Source: Glossina fuscipes (taxonomy: Eukaryota > Arthropoda > Insecta > Diptera > Glossinidae). Taken from it: 64,000 bases of DNA. This document shows positions 25,693 to 39,700 of the stretch, piece after piece; position 1 is the first letter of the stretch, and each line of letters opens with the position of its first letter. The notes below the pieces were generated by a model. That model worked only from the letters and a program-made list of their open reading frames with translations, did no database searches and was not told the DNA's origin. A program made the position numbers and the translations under genes. The stretch spans positions 12,950,914-13,014,913 of the forward strand of contig NW_023998416.1 in assembly GCF_014805625.2 (NCBI RefSeq), read 5' to 3'.

Positions 25693-27022
25693 AGCATATA
25701 ATTTATTTCTAAATGACAATCAATCGAATTCGGTTGATAATTATTTTAAATGAATTTCTTGTGGAAATAAAGGTAAAATAAAAAAAATTTGAGCATACAT
25801 TACAGCTTTCACTAAATGTACAATAGATCCCTGCGTTTGACACATGTAATATATGCCAGAATTTTGCTACTGGCACATTCAACCCGTTGTTATTATTTAA
25901 ACAAAGCCAGCGGCGTCATAAGCACGAAAACTAAGTACCATATGTAAATGATCCATTTTAGTTATGCACGCTTTGATGAGCAAATCCTTGCGTCGGTTTG
26001 CCTAAGGTTGAATTTAAAAAAAACATATGTGCACAAGTCGTTGAATTTTTGTAACGATCAATTATATAAAATTCGCATATTGATGTGAGTTTTTCAGTTT
26101 TCGCAACAATGTCATGGTTTCCCAAAACATTCTAAAAACCAATGAGCATTTATGGAAGCATTTCTAAGCAAATAAAAATTGTGAACTTTTCGACATATGT
26201 CGCACATTATCAGACGTTTCTTTCTGAAATATTTTTGAAAGCTCAATCATGTGCTTTTATGCAACACACTGACAGACATAGCCACTCAATGTATTCCAAG
26301 TGTACAATATCTGGCTGATGTCTACTAAACAACGTAAATTCGACTTTTGGCCTCAATTGTTCCAATCTTGAGGACGCGTAGAAGAAAACACCAAACGTCA
26401 AGATTTATTTAAATCGAAATCTAACATCGAGCATGGAATCTGTAGTACTTGTGGTTGTTACAAACGTAAAAGCATTATTAGCCTGCATGCCTTCTTTTTG
26501 CTGCCGTAATAAACGAGAGTTCTCATCATTTGAATGATGTATTTTGAAAGGCGGTAAGTAAGTTAGACGATACACGATATTCCATAGCTCCTTTTTATGT
26601 TCAAGTGTTATGTTTGCTAAAAGCGACTAACGCCACATAATCTCACAGCAAATGGGCGCCTTTTATTAGCTTACTTCAACCAGTTCAACATTTCATTCGT
26701 GGTTTGGCACGTACGTCAGTTTAAAAATATATACATTTGCAAATTATGTTTAAAAGTCACGCATATTTATACATATATATATATATGTATGGGTGTACAT
26801 GCGAGCGATTTGCTTATGTTAATAACATTAGTGCATAGGCGCAACTTGAGTTTGCTGTAAAACCACGCACCTTATGCTAAATTCTCTATGAGTCGGGGTC
26901 TTTTTCTCTTTCTTTTTTTTTCTTTTCACTTCCAAGTAAAACGTAAATCTATGAAATAAAAAAAAATATGCTTAGGTAAAGCTTGCTTACTTATACCTAT
27001 GAAAGAAAAAAAAAAAAAAAAC

Positions 27023-27047
27023 GAAAAGAAAAGAAAAGAAAAGAAAA
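27023..27047 (+). repeat. (AAAAG)n microsatellite
   Basis: Five AAAAG units in a purine-only stretch. Confidence 0.85.
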
Positions 27048-27524
27048 ACTTATTAATTTTTATAAGTTTCGCACAAATGTCCCATATTTTGATTTATTAT
27101 GCAATTAGAAAAAGTTTGAAATTTTCTCAAAGTCGCTCAAATCTCTTTTCAATTGCAATTACATTCTTGCGAATGTCATTGTGTTCAGAAAAGAAATTAT
27201 TTATGGAATTCATTATATTTTGAACGGCGTATTGTATATAAACATTTCTTTATGTCAGTTGCTATTAATTTTTACATTCATTATAAAAAAAAAAAAAGAA
27301 AAGAAAAAAAATAATATTAAAAAAATTCAATATACGTAAGTTTTCATTCGTATTTGACATAAGTACGTGCTGTTACGTTAAACGATTTTATGCTTGATTG
27401 AAACGACAACAACAACAACAAGAATAACATCAATGCAACAATTTTTATCGTATATTATTGTGTACTTGTCCTTTATATATCACTCGACACTTGTTGACTT
27501 CTTTTTCTTCGTAGTCAGTAAACT

Positions 27525-27579
27525 GTTCGTTCGTTTGTTCATTCGTTTGTTCATTCGTTCGTTCACTCATTCATTCATT
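27525..27579 (+). repeat. TTCG/TTCA/TTTG tetranucleotide repeat
   Basis: About 13 related tetranucleotides (GTTCGTTCGTTTGTTCATTC and onward), an imperfect repeat. Confidence 0.85.
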
Positions 27580-27903
27580 AAATTGCCTGAGTTATTGCTG
27601 TTCTGAGTTATTACATACAATACTTAAAGTTGTTTAAATCACACAAGACATCGTAAATTGTTTTATTTACATATTTTATAAGAATTTTATATGTGAGCAA
27701 TAAGTTAATGACTAAATGTGAGAAAACTTGAAAGCCATATTATATAAAAGGCTTATACTCCAACTATTGTCACATATAATTAGACAATTTATTGGACTTT
27801 GATGGACTTCTAATATCCTGCAGCGAAGACTCTCGTATACGCTTGATCAGGATAGCAGAGCAAATTAATGCAGACGGAAATATATATATATATTTTTTTC
27901 TCT

Positions 27904-28175
27904 ATGACCAGCCACTCAGGGAATATCATGGGAATGAGAAAGGCGATAAGGATGGATTATAGAAAGAGTCGGGTGTTTGTGGAACTATTTTGCTTCAGAG
28001 ACTATTGTGTAACGAAGATCGGCGAATATACGAGGAACGAGAGGAATAAATATCAGTCAGTTTGAATCAATATCGAATCAATCTTTCTTCTTGCTTCTGC
28101 TTTTCCTGCGGCATAGCGGAGAGCATAGGAGCAGCGAAGGACAAGTCGATGGTCGCGAATTCAAATTTCAGTGCG
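27904..28175. mobile_element. Possible rearranged SINE-like element
   Basis: ATGACCAGCCACTCAGGGAA at 27904 is the conserved tail found at 15956. At 28148-28175 GATGGTCGCG followed by TTCAAATTTC resembles a B-box region, but in the opposite orientation to the other copies. It could be a rearranged copy or two independent fragments. A further tail-like AGCCAGCCACTAAAGG sits at 60131. Confidence 0.3.
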
Positions 28176-30235
28176 TACGCATTCAATTCATTAGACGAAC
28201 CATAGAAAGTTTTTGACATTAAAAATTAGTTTCAACCAGATATAGTCAAAGCGCGCGTATTAAGGAATTGATTTAACCGAATTTAAGGCATTGGATGTTA
28301 AAATTAAATTATAGATATCGCGTGGATTCTTGCAAATGGTTTTAGAAATTCGTAGTTATATCTACAGTGGTTGAGTTTTATGAAAACAAAGTTCGTAGAA
28401 AAAGAGGTAAGAGCATTAAAGCTTATCTCACCTACCTAGTGAACGCCGGCGCATTAAGGGTGCAATTCTTTAAGTTTGTTAAGAAGGAAACATCAAGGTA
28501 AACCCGCCTTACGTTACGCTAATAAAAGCCATCTACTTCCATAAGGAGGCAAAGCAAGAAACGAGAGCCAACACAAAATTCTGAAGCCTTTCTTTTGAAT
28601 AGATTCTACAAGGCCTATAGTGCATAAGCAAGTGTAAGCCCCACCCCACGTAATAAAAAGTTTGAGTCGAAAGTAGTTTCAAAATTTGTTACTGAAGATG
28701 TTAATAAGGAAAACATTTCTCGCTTTGGCCATTTGGCCATTCGCAATGTGGATTAAGTCAACGTTTTAATCGATTTCGATTAGCTTTTGGGCATTAAATG
28801 GTGGAGTGATTTCTTTCTAGTTTAACCTTTTTTCGTTCCTCGGACATGTTTTGCATTTAAAATTTACTCCTTGTACGCAGTTCTTTACATTATACTAACG
28901 ATTTGGCTAATTAGATGGCTCTATTCGTTGACATCGTTCATGTATTTTGTTACTTAATTAACTTTTAGGCACATTCCCCCTTATTAGCATAATATTACTT
29001 TCATTATTTGGTGCGGTTTTCCTTTTGTCATTGCACTGAATTTGACTTTGCTCCCAAAATCCTTCAAGGTTACCTTTATACGGGTGACGTTATTAACGTT
29101 AACATTTTCGATATTTTTATCCCCTTCCTTAGTATGAATACAAACATTTTATTACATAACTAATTGCCTAATTTTTCATACTTTGTTTAAACGCAGACAA
29201 ATCCGGTCAACAAAATTTTTTCAAATTAATTACGTCTCAGATGTGTATTTACTTGACATAATCAAGCTTTTCATTTTTTCTTATTCACTTTTTCTCTTAG
29301 TATTGAAAGAAATATGCTTTCAAATACTTTATACAGTTAGATAGGTATTGTGGCCTTTGCATAAATATCTTACGACTTTCGTTTAAACTAAAGTCACCCT
29401 TATTTTTATCTTTATTTACTATAATCGTTTATATATACACATGAGCATATGTTATTGTATCTTGAAGAATTGTTTCGTTTGATCCTGTTATATAAGTTAT
29501 TTTCAATGAAGTTGTCTTCACATTTTATATACAGCTAACGATGTAATCTGTAGCGGAACTCAGTTAACAAACAAATAAATAAATAAATTTTATGCCGTAT
29601 GTATTAGCGAATTAGTTTCGTATTATCTGTGACGATCAATCGAGTTAAATTTATAACTATAATGAATTCTTTCTGTGTTATTGCAACCGTAGCTAATTTG
29701 ATTTAGTTCCTGAAGCTGGAACATTTTTACTTTATTTGATATAAAGAAAATTTTTGAATTCGATACTAATTCGACTATAATTCGATTTGCATTTAACATC
29801 TAAAGTGGATTTAAATGTACATTCGTTGCAATATAAAGCCGATTCAGGCGCACTACTTTCCAGAGCACATATATATAAAAGATTACAATGAAACACGGCT
29901 CATCATACCACACACCACTCCGCTTAACCAGTTAACTGTATTGGCCACTTTGGAAATGTGCAGTTAAATTGCTTCGCATAAATTAGCGATGACGAATGTA
30001 ATCGTCATACTGACGTACTGAGGGTATATGTAATATGAAATTAGATTGTAATGAAATAACTTGACAAAATGACATAGACACAAACAAACATTCGTTATGA
30101 TAAAATTTTATGAGAAAATCCGACAAGGACGGATGGACAGATCGTGACGTACATATTTGTCATAACACAAAATGTTTTACTGTTTTCCATTATGTACGTA
30201 TTCATCATAGGCAGTTGACTGGTTAATACAGTTAT

Positions 30236-30525
30236 TCATATAACGAGTTTTCGCAACAGGGTCTTGTATTGGAATAACCGGTTCGATCTGAAACATTTTC
30301 AATAGCGTTCGTCTTTGGGCCAAAACATGTTAGCGTACCAAATTTCATAAATTGCGATCTGTACGTTGAACACAAGAAAACAAGATGGACAGACGGGCGG
30401 ATGGCCAGGGAAACGTACATCGTTGTAGAAAGTGATTCCGAATTGCTCGATATAATAAATAAAAATATAATAATAATAAAAGTTGGGCGTATCTCAAGTT
30501 CATGTGGGTATTGCACAAGCTTAAT
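30236..30525 (-). repeat. Interspersed repeat family A, copy 4
   Basis: Minus-strand copy. TTTTCAATAGCGTTCGTCTT and GGGCCAAAACATG are complements of the family block with AAAACATG-type GGCCNAAGACGAACGCT. A GGACAGACGG tract marks the CTGTCCGTC region. Confidence 0.55.
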
Positions 30526-30639
30526 ATATTTGTTTACCTGTTGTTTATATATTTTGTAAATTAATTTACAAACTATGGATTTTAAAGGCTGCCAAATGAC
30601 TTACACCATATGCTTACCTGTATTGTGAACTCTACCACG

Positions 30640-30700
30640 CTTGAGACTTGAACCCGGGACCATTGTTAATCGCAATTCTTTACCTCCTGGTCTATTCATG
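30640..30700 (-). mobile_element. tRNA-like pol III promoter relic (SINE head)
   Basis: On the minus strand an A-box-like TAGACCAGGAGG (30683-30694) is followed 28 nt later by a B box GGTTCAAGTCTC (30643-30654), preceded by CCCG as in a T arm. No paired acceptor stem or sound anticodon arm could be built, so it is not a functional tRNA gene. It resembles the heads of the SINE-like copies at 16105 and 33726 and may belong to the same family. Confidence 0.45.
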
Positions 30701-31437
30701 CGCGTTAAACCTAATATATGCTTTTGTGCAACAAGTTGTGTCGGGTATAATGAGACCAATAAAAACTTTCACGCTTTTTTACCCCATTATAGTAGTACTC
30801 TGAAGCATTAAGTTCTGCATATTTCCGACGAAAAGTGTGATCTGAAATACCCTTAGAATGCGTTCATTTATTCGATTAGAAGAGAGAAAACGCTTTGAGC
30901 GCCATATATAGATGCGGTAAAATGGTACACTAGATGCTATTGCCCTCACCTTCCAAAATATATATTTCTAGCAATTTCTAAACTAATTTACATCTTAATT
31001 ATCATTCAATCTATAATATAATAACAATCGTCACTATTAAAACGAAATGAAATTATTATAAATTGCAGACACGTTCATAACACTCAAACTATTTTTAAGG
31101 GAAAATGCTATCTATATAAAAAATCAAAATAAAATTACGGTCACTGCTAAAACAAAAAAAAAAAAAAAAAAAAAGAGAAACAAACAAAATAAAACAAAAC
31201 AAATAAACAAAACTGCTAACAAGTAGTGGTGACCAGTTTCAAGTTCAATTATGGGTACTGAGTGCGTTAAGCACCTATATAACGCTGATGTGTGCGTGTG
31301 CGACTGTTCACGCTTTTAACTGAGGCAGCGAAATGCATTGACACTTGAAACCGCAATAACAAATACAGACAACCAAAATAACAAACGTAGAGGTAAGCAC
31401 TCATTTAAAGTATTATTTGACTTTTTTTAGTTAACCT

Positions 31438-31486
31438 AAAAAAAATAAAAAAAATAAAAAAAAAATAAATAAATAAATAAATAAAT
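31438..31486 (+). repeat. (AAAT)n and A-rich repeat
   Basis: A-runs broken by single T, becoming regular AAAT units on the right. A 21-base A-run also lies at 31154-31174. Confidence 0.85.
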
Positions 31487-33459
31487 TTTTTTTGGTTGAA
31501 CAGGTGTTGATTGACTGTAGTCAGTGCAAACGAAGTAATTAAAATGAGTTAAAAATATCAGTTTACATTGTATATTTTCAAATGGTTGGCGGAAATTATT
31601 TGTTTTCCTTTCCCAATGAAATTTAATATTTTTGTTTTATATGCATTTTGATTTTAAATTAACATAATATGTAAACAGATTCAAATCATTATTGATTAAA
31701 TAATAAAAATGAATTGAATAATTTTCAGTAAACTTCAAGAAAAGTAGAAAATAACTAAGCGGACTGTATGATTTTGAACTAAAATACAGCACTGCTCCCC
31801 CTGAAGAAAAAAAAAATAAATAAATAAAATGCAACCCTTCGTTGTTCTATTTAGAAAATTAAGTGTAAACCGTTTTTCCCCTCTTACTGTTTTATTAATG
31901 TAGCCCTTTCCCACTCTTACCGTCAGCCGAAATATGCTAAAGTACGTTATTTGCAATCTCCATGAATTGCTGTCCAAGTTAGTCAATTAATATTACTTTC
32001 ACCCCACCATAAATATCAGCTTTGAAAAATTTCTTACTCTTTTCCACTACTTCGTAAGTTTCTTCGCATAGATGCTGTAACGATCCTTCCTGTTTCACGC
32101 GTATAAACACATACAAGCAGCAGCTGAATACATATACCCTTCCAATGGTATCCGTCCGAAGAAACACTTTTTAGATCAATATTTTGAATAAAATTCATTG
32201 TTCCATCTCTTTACGTGCGCAGAATGTTAATAATGCTAGAAGCACAATTCAAATTTTTGCCGTCTTTTCGTTGATCTCTAACACGTTACTCAATAAGTTC
32301 GTAGGTTGATATATATATATATATTGCCGTTATTGTCAATAACCATTCGACATTTGTATATAATCCTATGAATTTGCTTAGTGCGTTATTACGTCATCCA
32401 TAAGTCACAAAATGAGTAAAGTCAGCTTTGGATGACTCATCATTGTTCGAAGTGAATTATAGTCGGCTAAGATTTGAAATTGCAATCTGCGTTATAGTAA
32501 GTTACGTTAGCTTAGTATTTGCGGTGCCTAACTGGAATTAGGCTTCATTTTTTTTTTTTTTTTGTCTATATCCATTTCCAGAGTGAATGAACATGTATTA
32601 GTTTTTTCATTCTCTTTGTAACCCACGTTAAAATGTACGAGATTCTACATAGGCATTGCACATAGTTTTGAGCAGCGTGATAATCTTGATCGATAACTAA
32701 TCAACTATAAGGGATCTTTGAATAATTAAAAATTTATTTACAATTTTAAATCTAGCTCATGCATTCTTAGACAAAGTTGGAAAAAGGGTGGTGATCTTCT
32801 CACGAAACAATCGTGGGAAAAAGGTTTAAAATTTCATAATATTTTCATCAATCACTTATGCATCATACAGATGATATACGAAAAAGTGTTTGTAGTGGCG
32901 TGAGTTAAAAGTTCAATTAATATGAAAAACTCTCTATAGCGGAAAATGTTCAACATTTGTTTCATATAAAGAACTGCTTGCAGTAGGAATTTGTTCAACA
33001 AGAGACACTGTGCATAGGGGAGAGAGATCAAAATTCGCATCAAGCCATGGATATGAGTTTCTTATTAGTTTATCATTACTTTCATTGAAAATATTTCAAC
33101 TTATTTTTTGATAAAATCTATTATTCAATGAAATATTTTGCATAAATTCGAACGTGACTACATACTTAACTGAATATGTATGATAACGAATATGCTCGAC
33201 GACTAAGAAAACGTGATAAGACTCAACAATTGAGCAAAAAAATAAAAAATAAGTTTTGTTGAAAAATTAGAAAACCAAAAAGGAACAGCAACATGCAAGA
33301 ACTTATAACCGTTTTGAGAAATTAGAAATTCGAAGAAATTTAATAAGAAATAAACAATAGAACCTCGTTGAAGTAAACGATGAAATATGCGATTAAATTA
33401 TAATTTCTTGTTGCTTTTAATAAATTGAAAATTTTTCAAAGAAAAGCAAACTTTAAAAT

Positions 33460-33484
33460 ATCAATTGAATCATTTTCAATTGAT
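33460..33484. repeat. Short inverted repeat (10-bp arms, 5-bp loop)
   Basis: ATCAATTGAA and TTCAATTGAT are separated by TCATT. There is no terminator-like T-run with a defined role in this eukaryotic context. Confidence 0.5.
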
Positions 33485-33614
33485 CAATTTAAACTCCGGT
33501 TGACGTATACCTAAATTAATCGTTTGACGATTAGATTTACGAAATACGAATAATCTATGTATGTAGCTTTCAAAAGATATTGAACCAGCATTTTAAGTTA
33601 GATAAATTTTGAAA

Positions 33615-33745
33615 AGAGAGTTGATGGCCGCAGCATACTGAGTATGTGATCAATCAATAAGTCTTTACCGTCTAGTCACTCGCAATAGCTACCGCGACCA
33701 TTGGCTTGCTAAGTACCGATTCTTACCTACTCAGCTACTCATGAC
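33615..33745 (-). mobile_element. SINE-like interspersed element, copy 3, with pol III A box
   Basis: Shares GATGGCCGCAGCATACTGAG and GTCTTTACCGTCTAGTCACT with copies 1 and 2 in the same order. On the minus strand TAGCTGAGTAGG at 33726-33737 is a near-perfect A box, followed by a tRNA-like ATGGTCGCGG. The conserved left tail of copies 1 and 2 is absent, so the copy is truncated or eroded there. Confidence 0.5.
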
Positions 33746-34039
33746 TGATACAACAAATGCAACCAGTTTCTCGATCATTTCAATGCTCGTTTATAGAAGG
33801 ATTTGTCAAGTCCCTTAAAAATCGCTTCCGTCTACGCCGTGGTGACAAATACCCGTTTCCTTGAAGCATCCGTTTAATATTTACAAACAGACAATAATCA
33901 CTAGTGGGCAAATGGGCTGGAAAATACGATCGATTGATGCGGCGGCAATTGAAAGCTCAATTCCATAGCAGCCATCGATTTGTGACGCCTTGCATTTATT
34001 CCACTCTGAGCTAGCACGATGTCAGACGGCTTTTGAAAA

Positions 34040-34190
34040 TAATGCATCATATAGGAAGGCTCGAAAGAGTGGTCCGATCCGAACTTATTTTAATAGCGTT
34101 CGTTCTCGGGCCAGAAATCACAGGAAATCAACATGGAGAAATGTACAGATAAGCATAAGCCGAGGCGGAAAATGATTTCAAGTCGATAGG
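34040..34190 (-). repeat. Interspersed repeat family A, copy 5 (fragment)
   Basis: Short minus-strand piece with GTGGTCCGATCCGAACTT and AATAGCGTTCGTTCTCGGGC, followed by an eroded remainder ending AAATGATTTCAAGTCG. Confidence 0.45.
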
Positions 34191-35914
34191 TATAAGAAAA
34201 GATACCTTTCTCTCAAGTCCTTCCGGATGGGGCACAAAACCGCTCTATAGTAGTGAATACATTACCTTTTGATATATTCGGAATGCCAGTTATCGCAATG
34301 CAACTTTGTTTTTCCAATATCGAGAATAATTTTCGGAATTTTTTCGACGCTTTCTCTTGCAAAAACTTCTTTTGATCGGGCATTACTTTCCGCGTTATCG
34401 ATATCTGTAGGACATCGTTTAAATTTAGTAAGACACTGACAGATTTTTTTTGCATAACCCGACAGATTAGCCTATGGAATAACCTTTTTCTTCAATCATT
34501 AAGTTTTCATTATATAAGTTGCAGAATTTCGCCTGAGAGTGTCCACCCGAAAAACACACCGTACTCTCTAGACAAGGTATCTCTTCAAGTAAAAAAGATT
34601 GTCTTAGTTTTCCATATTGCATATGCTTACACACACCCCCATATACGCACCTATATATCCACATATATACCGATCGAATTTTGTGCAAATCGTTAATTGA
34701 AGATAAATCAGTTTTTCATATATTTTTGCTTTTTTCTGTGATTTAATTTTCCATCATTTACCCGCTAAATTTCGGAAAAAGAGTAGTGGAATAGTACAAG
34801 TAAATGACTTTATAATAAATTGCTATAGAATATCAATTATTCAATATAATATCCACATATAAATTTTTTCAACGTTCTTCTAAAAGCCAAAGAGAAAAAA
34901 TATTTTCGATTTAGGTCGAATCATTTTGTCTCTATGCGTTTTCTATCAAAGAAAAATAAATCGTGCTCAAGCTCGTTACACTTGAAATATTAAAATTGAA
35001 AAAAAATATGTTTCGCGCGGGTTTGCATTTCGATTATTTGCGATGAGTGGCTACGCGAACATATCTATAATCATTGAAAGCAATATTTTTACAGCACATA
35101 GCTATGTGTGAATATACAAGTGTTTCGAGTGAAATAACAAAGTTCATGGTTGAGTTGAGATCAACGACTAGGAAATTGACATTTCTAAAAATGCTCACAG
35201 CATAGGTTTGTGTGCAGACATATTCTCAAAGTATCCAAAGGCATTTTCGCATAATTTACAAAATATTCAAAGAGCTTCTGTTGATTAACGGGATATATAT
35301 ATGTTTGTCTGCCTATGTTAATTGTCTGGCTATCGGAGTTTTATCTTCAGACTGCAATAACAAGCGTTTTAACTTTGGGGAACATGTGATTGTGCAAAAA
35401 AATATTCCAAGGAAATGTTGTGAAATAGTGAAATAGTTTGCTCAAGAATATCTAACAAAGAAAAGTTTTTTTTCTCCTCTAATTGAAAAGTTTCTCAGCT
35501 AGAACTTCTATCATTTTCAATGAGATTTATTCTAATAAAAAAATTATCAAGAAATTTTATGTTTGTTACGTGTAAAGAGAGAGAATGAATATATCCTCTT
35601 GCTCCGATAGTAAACCCAAGCGAATTAAAAAAAAAACTACTCGTAAAAGCTCGCTTTAGTAAAATAAAAAGATGTGAAATTTAAAATGTCAATAAAATCC
35701 TGACATATTTATATGTATACATGTCACTCAAACTATACGATCTTTTATGTATTTTTGTGTGTTCAGTAGTTCGTGCTTTTTTAATATTTCGGCCTTTTTT
35801 TTTTTTTGCTTTATGAAGCTTGAAATTTTTACAATAAACAAAATGATAAATTTTACATGTGCAGGGTATTCCGGCCTCGTAAATCATGCGTGATATTTTT
35901 TATAACCACTACAG

Positions 35915-36470
35915 AAGGATGAGGGGTATATTCATTTTGTCAAATTGTTTACAACGCCCAGACCTCTAATCATATGGATACATATTGTAAATTAGCATCA
36001 AAATCTGAATCGATTTAACCATATCTGTCCGTATAATGAGTTCTTGCACGAAGGTTCACATTGGCAAATGGTCCAGATCGGTCGAAGGACAAACCTATGG
36101 TAATATGTGGATTGCGAATACTCCTGTGTTGCAAAAGTGGTTTTGCTCATTACGGCTGAAAAATCAACAAAAATTTCAGAATATGTTCTATGGGCTATGC
36201 TGTAGTACCTATACAAATATGGGAAAAATTAGCCACCTCTGGACATTATTATCGTGTAACAAAGTTTAATTTTTTTTTCAATTCATTTATAATGCGCAGA
36301 AGCAAACTCCAAAAACCCCATAATAAACATGTTAGTCTGTCCATCGCAATTATGTGGTATCCGTGGTAAACAGTATGGAGAGTATGAAAATTTAATGCTT
36401 TTCATTTTTTAGGATAACAGTGATGGATGTACAAGATTCGGTGATGAACGAATATAATCTTCTTACTTAT
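35915..36470 (+). repeat. Interspersed repeat family B, copy 6
   Basis: Starts GAGGGGTATATTCATTTTGT, then TTTACAACGCCCAGACC, ATCTGAATCGATTTAACC and CATATCTGTCCG. TTAGGATAACAGTGATGG and AATCTTCTTACTT are near the end. Parallel to the copy at 7440. Confidence 0.5.
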
Positions 36471-36675
36471 CTTTATGTAATGTCACATAGAATCGGTCAC
36501 AGAACAATAATAATGCATAATAGATGATAAAGAATTATTATATAAATACAATGGAAATAATATTTTCTACATTGGGTGGGGAGAAGTGAAATTTATACAT
36601 ATATATATCATATAAATGCACATAGAATAGCTTGTTTATCAACGTATAATTGCTGTACGCACTGTGCTACACACA

Positions 36676-36710
36676 ATTATTATTATTATTATTTTTTTTT
36701 ATTATTATTA
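36676..36710 (+). repeat. (ATT)n microsatellite interrupted by a T-run
   Basis: ATT units on both sides of a run of ten T. Confidence 0.85.
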
Positions 36711-39700
36711 AACTTGCTTTTTTATGGTAATTTTAAATATAATTCGGATTGCAGAGATGTACATAGGAAGTGTGGAAGAACGTTGAAGGCTAAGTTATGC
36801 AAAAATGTAAGCAATCATGATTTGATTGCTTTTAACATGTTTAAATAAACATTTCTACGTCTTAGTTATTTGCACAATAACTGTAACTGAATTTACACAA
36901 CAATAATTTCTCGACAGAATTTTTTTCAAAACTATATCATAACTTTAATCTGCTTATAAATTAAGATTATTGTCCATTTATTAGCTGTATAAACAAATTC
37001 CTTGCATTCTGTGATAATATTGAAATATATATAAAATATACTTGCAACTTGCAGTTTAATAATTGTCATGTACTTCATTACTATCTGTGGTTTTCTGTCT
37101 TATATTGTGCAGCTCACACACGCCCGTGGGGTAGCAACTTTGTGTTTTTGATCCATTTTCGGGCATCTTTCACATTTTTACGAACGGTTGATGTGCTAAA
37201 TATGACTGCAATTGTCTGAATCAGTAATAATGAGAAGTAGGCAGATCGGAAGAATCTGCTTTAATCGGGAGTAGTTGGCAAGTCAAGTTGAGGATCACTT
37301 TTTAGATTGCCTTTGGTCTTGAATTTTGTTCATCACCCTCAGGACTACAACTTTTCGCATGAAATATCGCAAACCACTGTTAGGCTAGAACTAACTGCCT
37401 CATGCTTTACTGCACTTGCACTCCAAGCCAACTTAATCATTTCCATGGCTTCGGCAGAAAAACATCCAATATCCTAAATGACGTCTATTTTCGTACACAT
37501 TGATATACATTGAATGACAGCGTGTATGCAACTGAAACTTACACTGTGCCATAACCAATGTTATTGCACTGTCATGACATGACAACGACATGAACCCGTC
37601 GTATATGTTTTATGAAATAATCAATTCCCCTTATAAGTTTTACAAGACAATCAATCTCAACGCAGAGGACATATTTATAAATGTAATCGTATTACAAAGT
37701 AGTGAAATCCAAGGATTTTCGTCTGATAAAGTCCGACTACGATCTTATGAACTGGTGATTAAGGAAACGTAAATAAGTAATAAATCGACGACCTTAGTTA
37801 AAAGCATATATCTACCTATGATTTAAATAGTAGCAGTACAGTAACAACTTAACGAACATTGAAGGGAGCTATAAAGCATACCTTTAAGTACTAGAAAAAA
37901 TATATATATATATACATATAGATTTTCAAAGATATCAATATCGAATGACAATACCGGAACTATTCTTCCGAGGCATTTTCAGTTAAAGGACTTTTACGAC
38001 CCGAACCTATTTTGTTGAAAATTTGAATTAAAAAAAAAAACACTCTTTTATTAATAAAAAATTTTTAAATTAACTTATCCAAAATATTTTATATACTATT
38101 TTGCGGAATATTGTTTTAAAGACACTGTAAAAAATTCGAATGAAAAGCATGAAGACCAGAAGAGTGCTTCACGGGCCGTTCGGGAAATAACTGACTTTAT
38201 TGTAAGTCCATTTATTTACGAATTTAAGCACGTTCTCAACGAATACGTCTAGCCGATTGGACATCTTTTGGCATAATTGTAGTTCGTTTAGCATGAATGC
38301 TGCACAAGTGTGTGCCTTTAAAGCGGTCACAGCAGAGTAGAGCACAGAGGACGAATCTGTTTTATAATTTCGAGCACCACCAAGCGTTGGAAAGGTAACC
38401 TCAGTGATTCAGTACTTTTCTGATAGCGATGAATTTCGCGCAAAGTAGCTGTACCAGGGCGAAAATGATAAGGCTTCCAAATCAATAGCTAGAGCGCTTG
38501 TTTAAAAAATCAATATTTTGAATAAACCCATAAAAGAAGTGTCTATACGGACGGAGACGCCTTGTCATTATAGTTGTTTGAAGACTTTTTTGATAGCCTC
38601 AGAAAGCGACGTTTAATTTTCGAGACAATGTTTGTTTGCTAGACCTAATGTGCTGTAATTTAGAAAGGTTAATGCTTAACAAACTTTTTTTCACAGAAAT
38701 TGCAAAAGACCTTTCAATAAAAACTCCAATTTTCTTCCCATTTTAATTTCTCTTCATACTTTCAACCGTTTCAGATAGTTAGCTTAGCTGGCTATTAGAT
38801 TACTATGTCTTCTGTACCCCTTATTTATTAAATTTTCCAATCAGCGTTTTTTTTTTTTTTGCTACATTGTATTAATATTTAAAATGCATTAATAATTTAA
38901 AAAGCGACAGTAACTAATTAAACACCTCAATGTAAAAAACAATATTTATTACAAAGCATATTAATATTACAAAATATGAAAAAATAATAATACATATAAA
39001 TTAAAATTATTCATTCATTCTCTCTAAAGTTCGGTATACTAATTAACGGCGTTTGCAGTGTTTTCTAATGCGAAGCAGTAATAATTCCGCGTCATTGTAG
39101 AATAAATTTGTAACAAAATTCAATTAAGCAGTGGACTGTAACCATAAAAACGAACTTGTGAGCACAATTTATGTGTCACAATGTACATACGTACAAGTAA
39201 ACAATACAATTAGTACTAGATTTAGAAAAACACTAATTTGAAATACGATTGAATAAATTTAAAAAAGTTTATTAAATATAAAATGAAAACTTTTTCAAAC
39301 TGTAAAACAGCAGAAGCTATGTTTTAATAAAAACAATGAGAAAGCAACAAAAAGTATGCTTTACATTTTGCATCAATTTACAAAAAATTCTATTTTTCAG
39401 TTATGTATAGAATTTCAATTTTTTTTTTTCCTTAATTCTAATAAAAATATTTTCTACAATCACTTTTTAAAGGATAGTGGTATACGAAAGTTCTCGCCCG
39501 TCCTTTTGCTTGCCCGTGCATTTGTCGACGATTTGTCCGGCCAGTCTGAAAAACTTAAAATAGAAATCTCTAACTTTGCATACACATTGCTTCACTTTCA
39601 TCCTCCAAGCTCCAGTTTAAAAATTGATTTTGATATGTCGATAATCAAGCCCAAAAGAAACAAAGTAATAGAGTATGAAATGCACACAATATACTGCCCA

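Larger units (their letters stand above)
25693..30235. other. Non-coding stretch
   Basis: Contains the AAAAG and TTCG repeats and the possible rearranged SINE. A slightly GC-richer piece at 28430-28660 has no frame I can interpret. Nothing else is supported. Confidence 0.45.

Noticed and set aside
30640..30700. A functional tRNA gene
   Set aside because: A and B boxes are present, but acceptor and anticodon stems do not pair and no pol III terminator is correctly placed.
33990..34175. Arg-rich 61-codon plus frame
   Set aside because: Its second half is the complement of interspersed repeat family A, so the frame is accidental.
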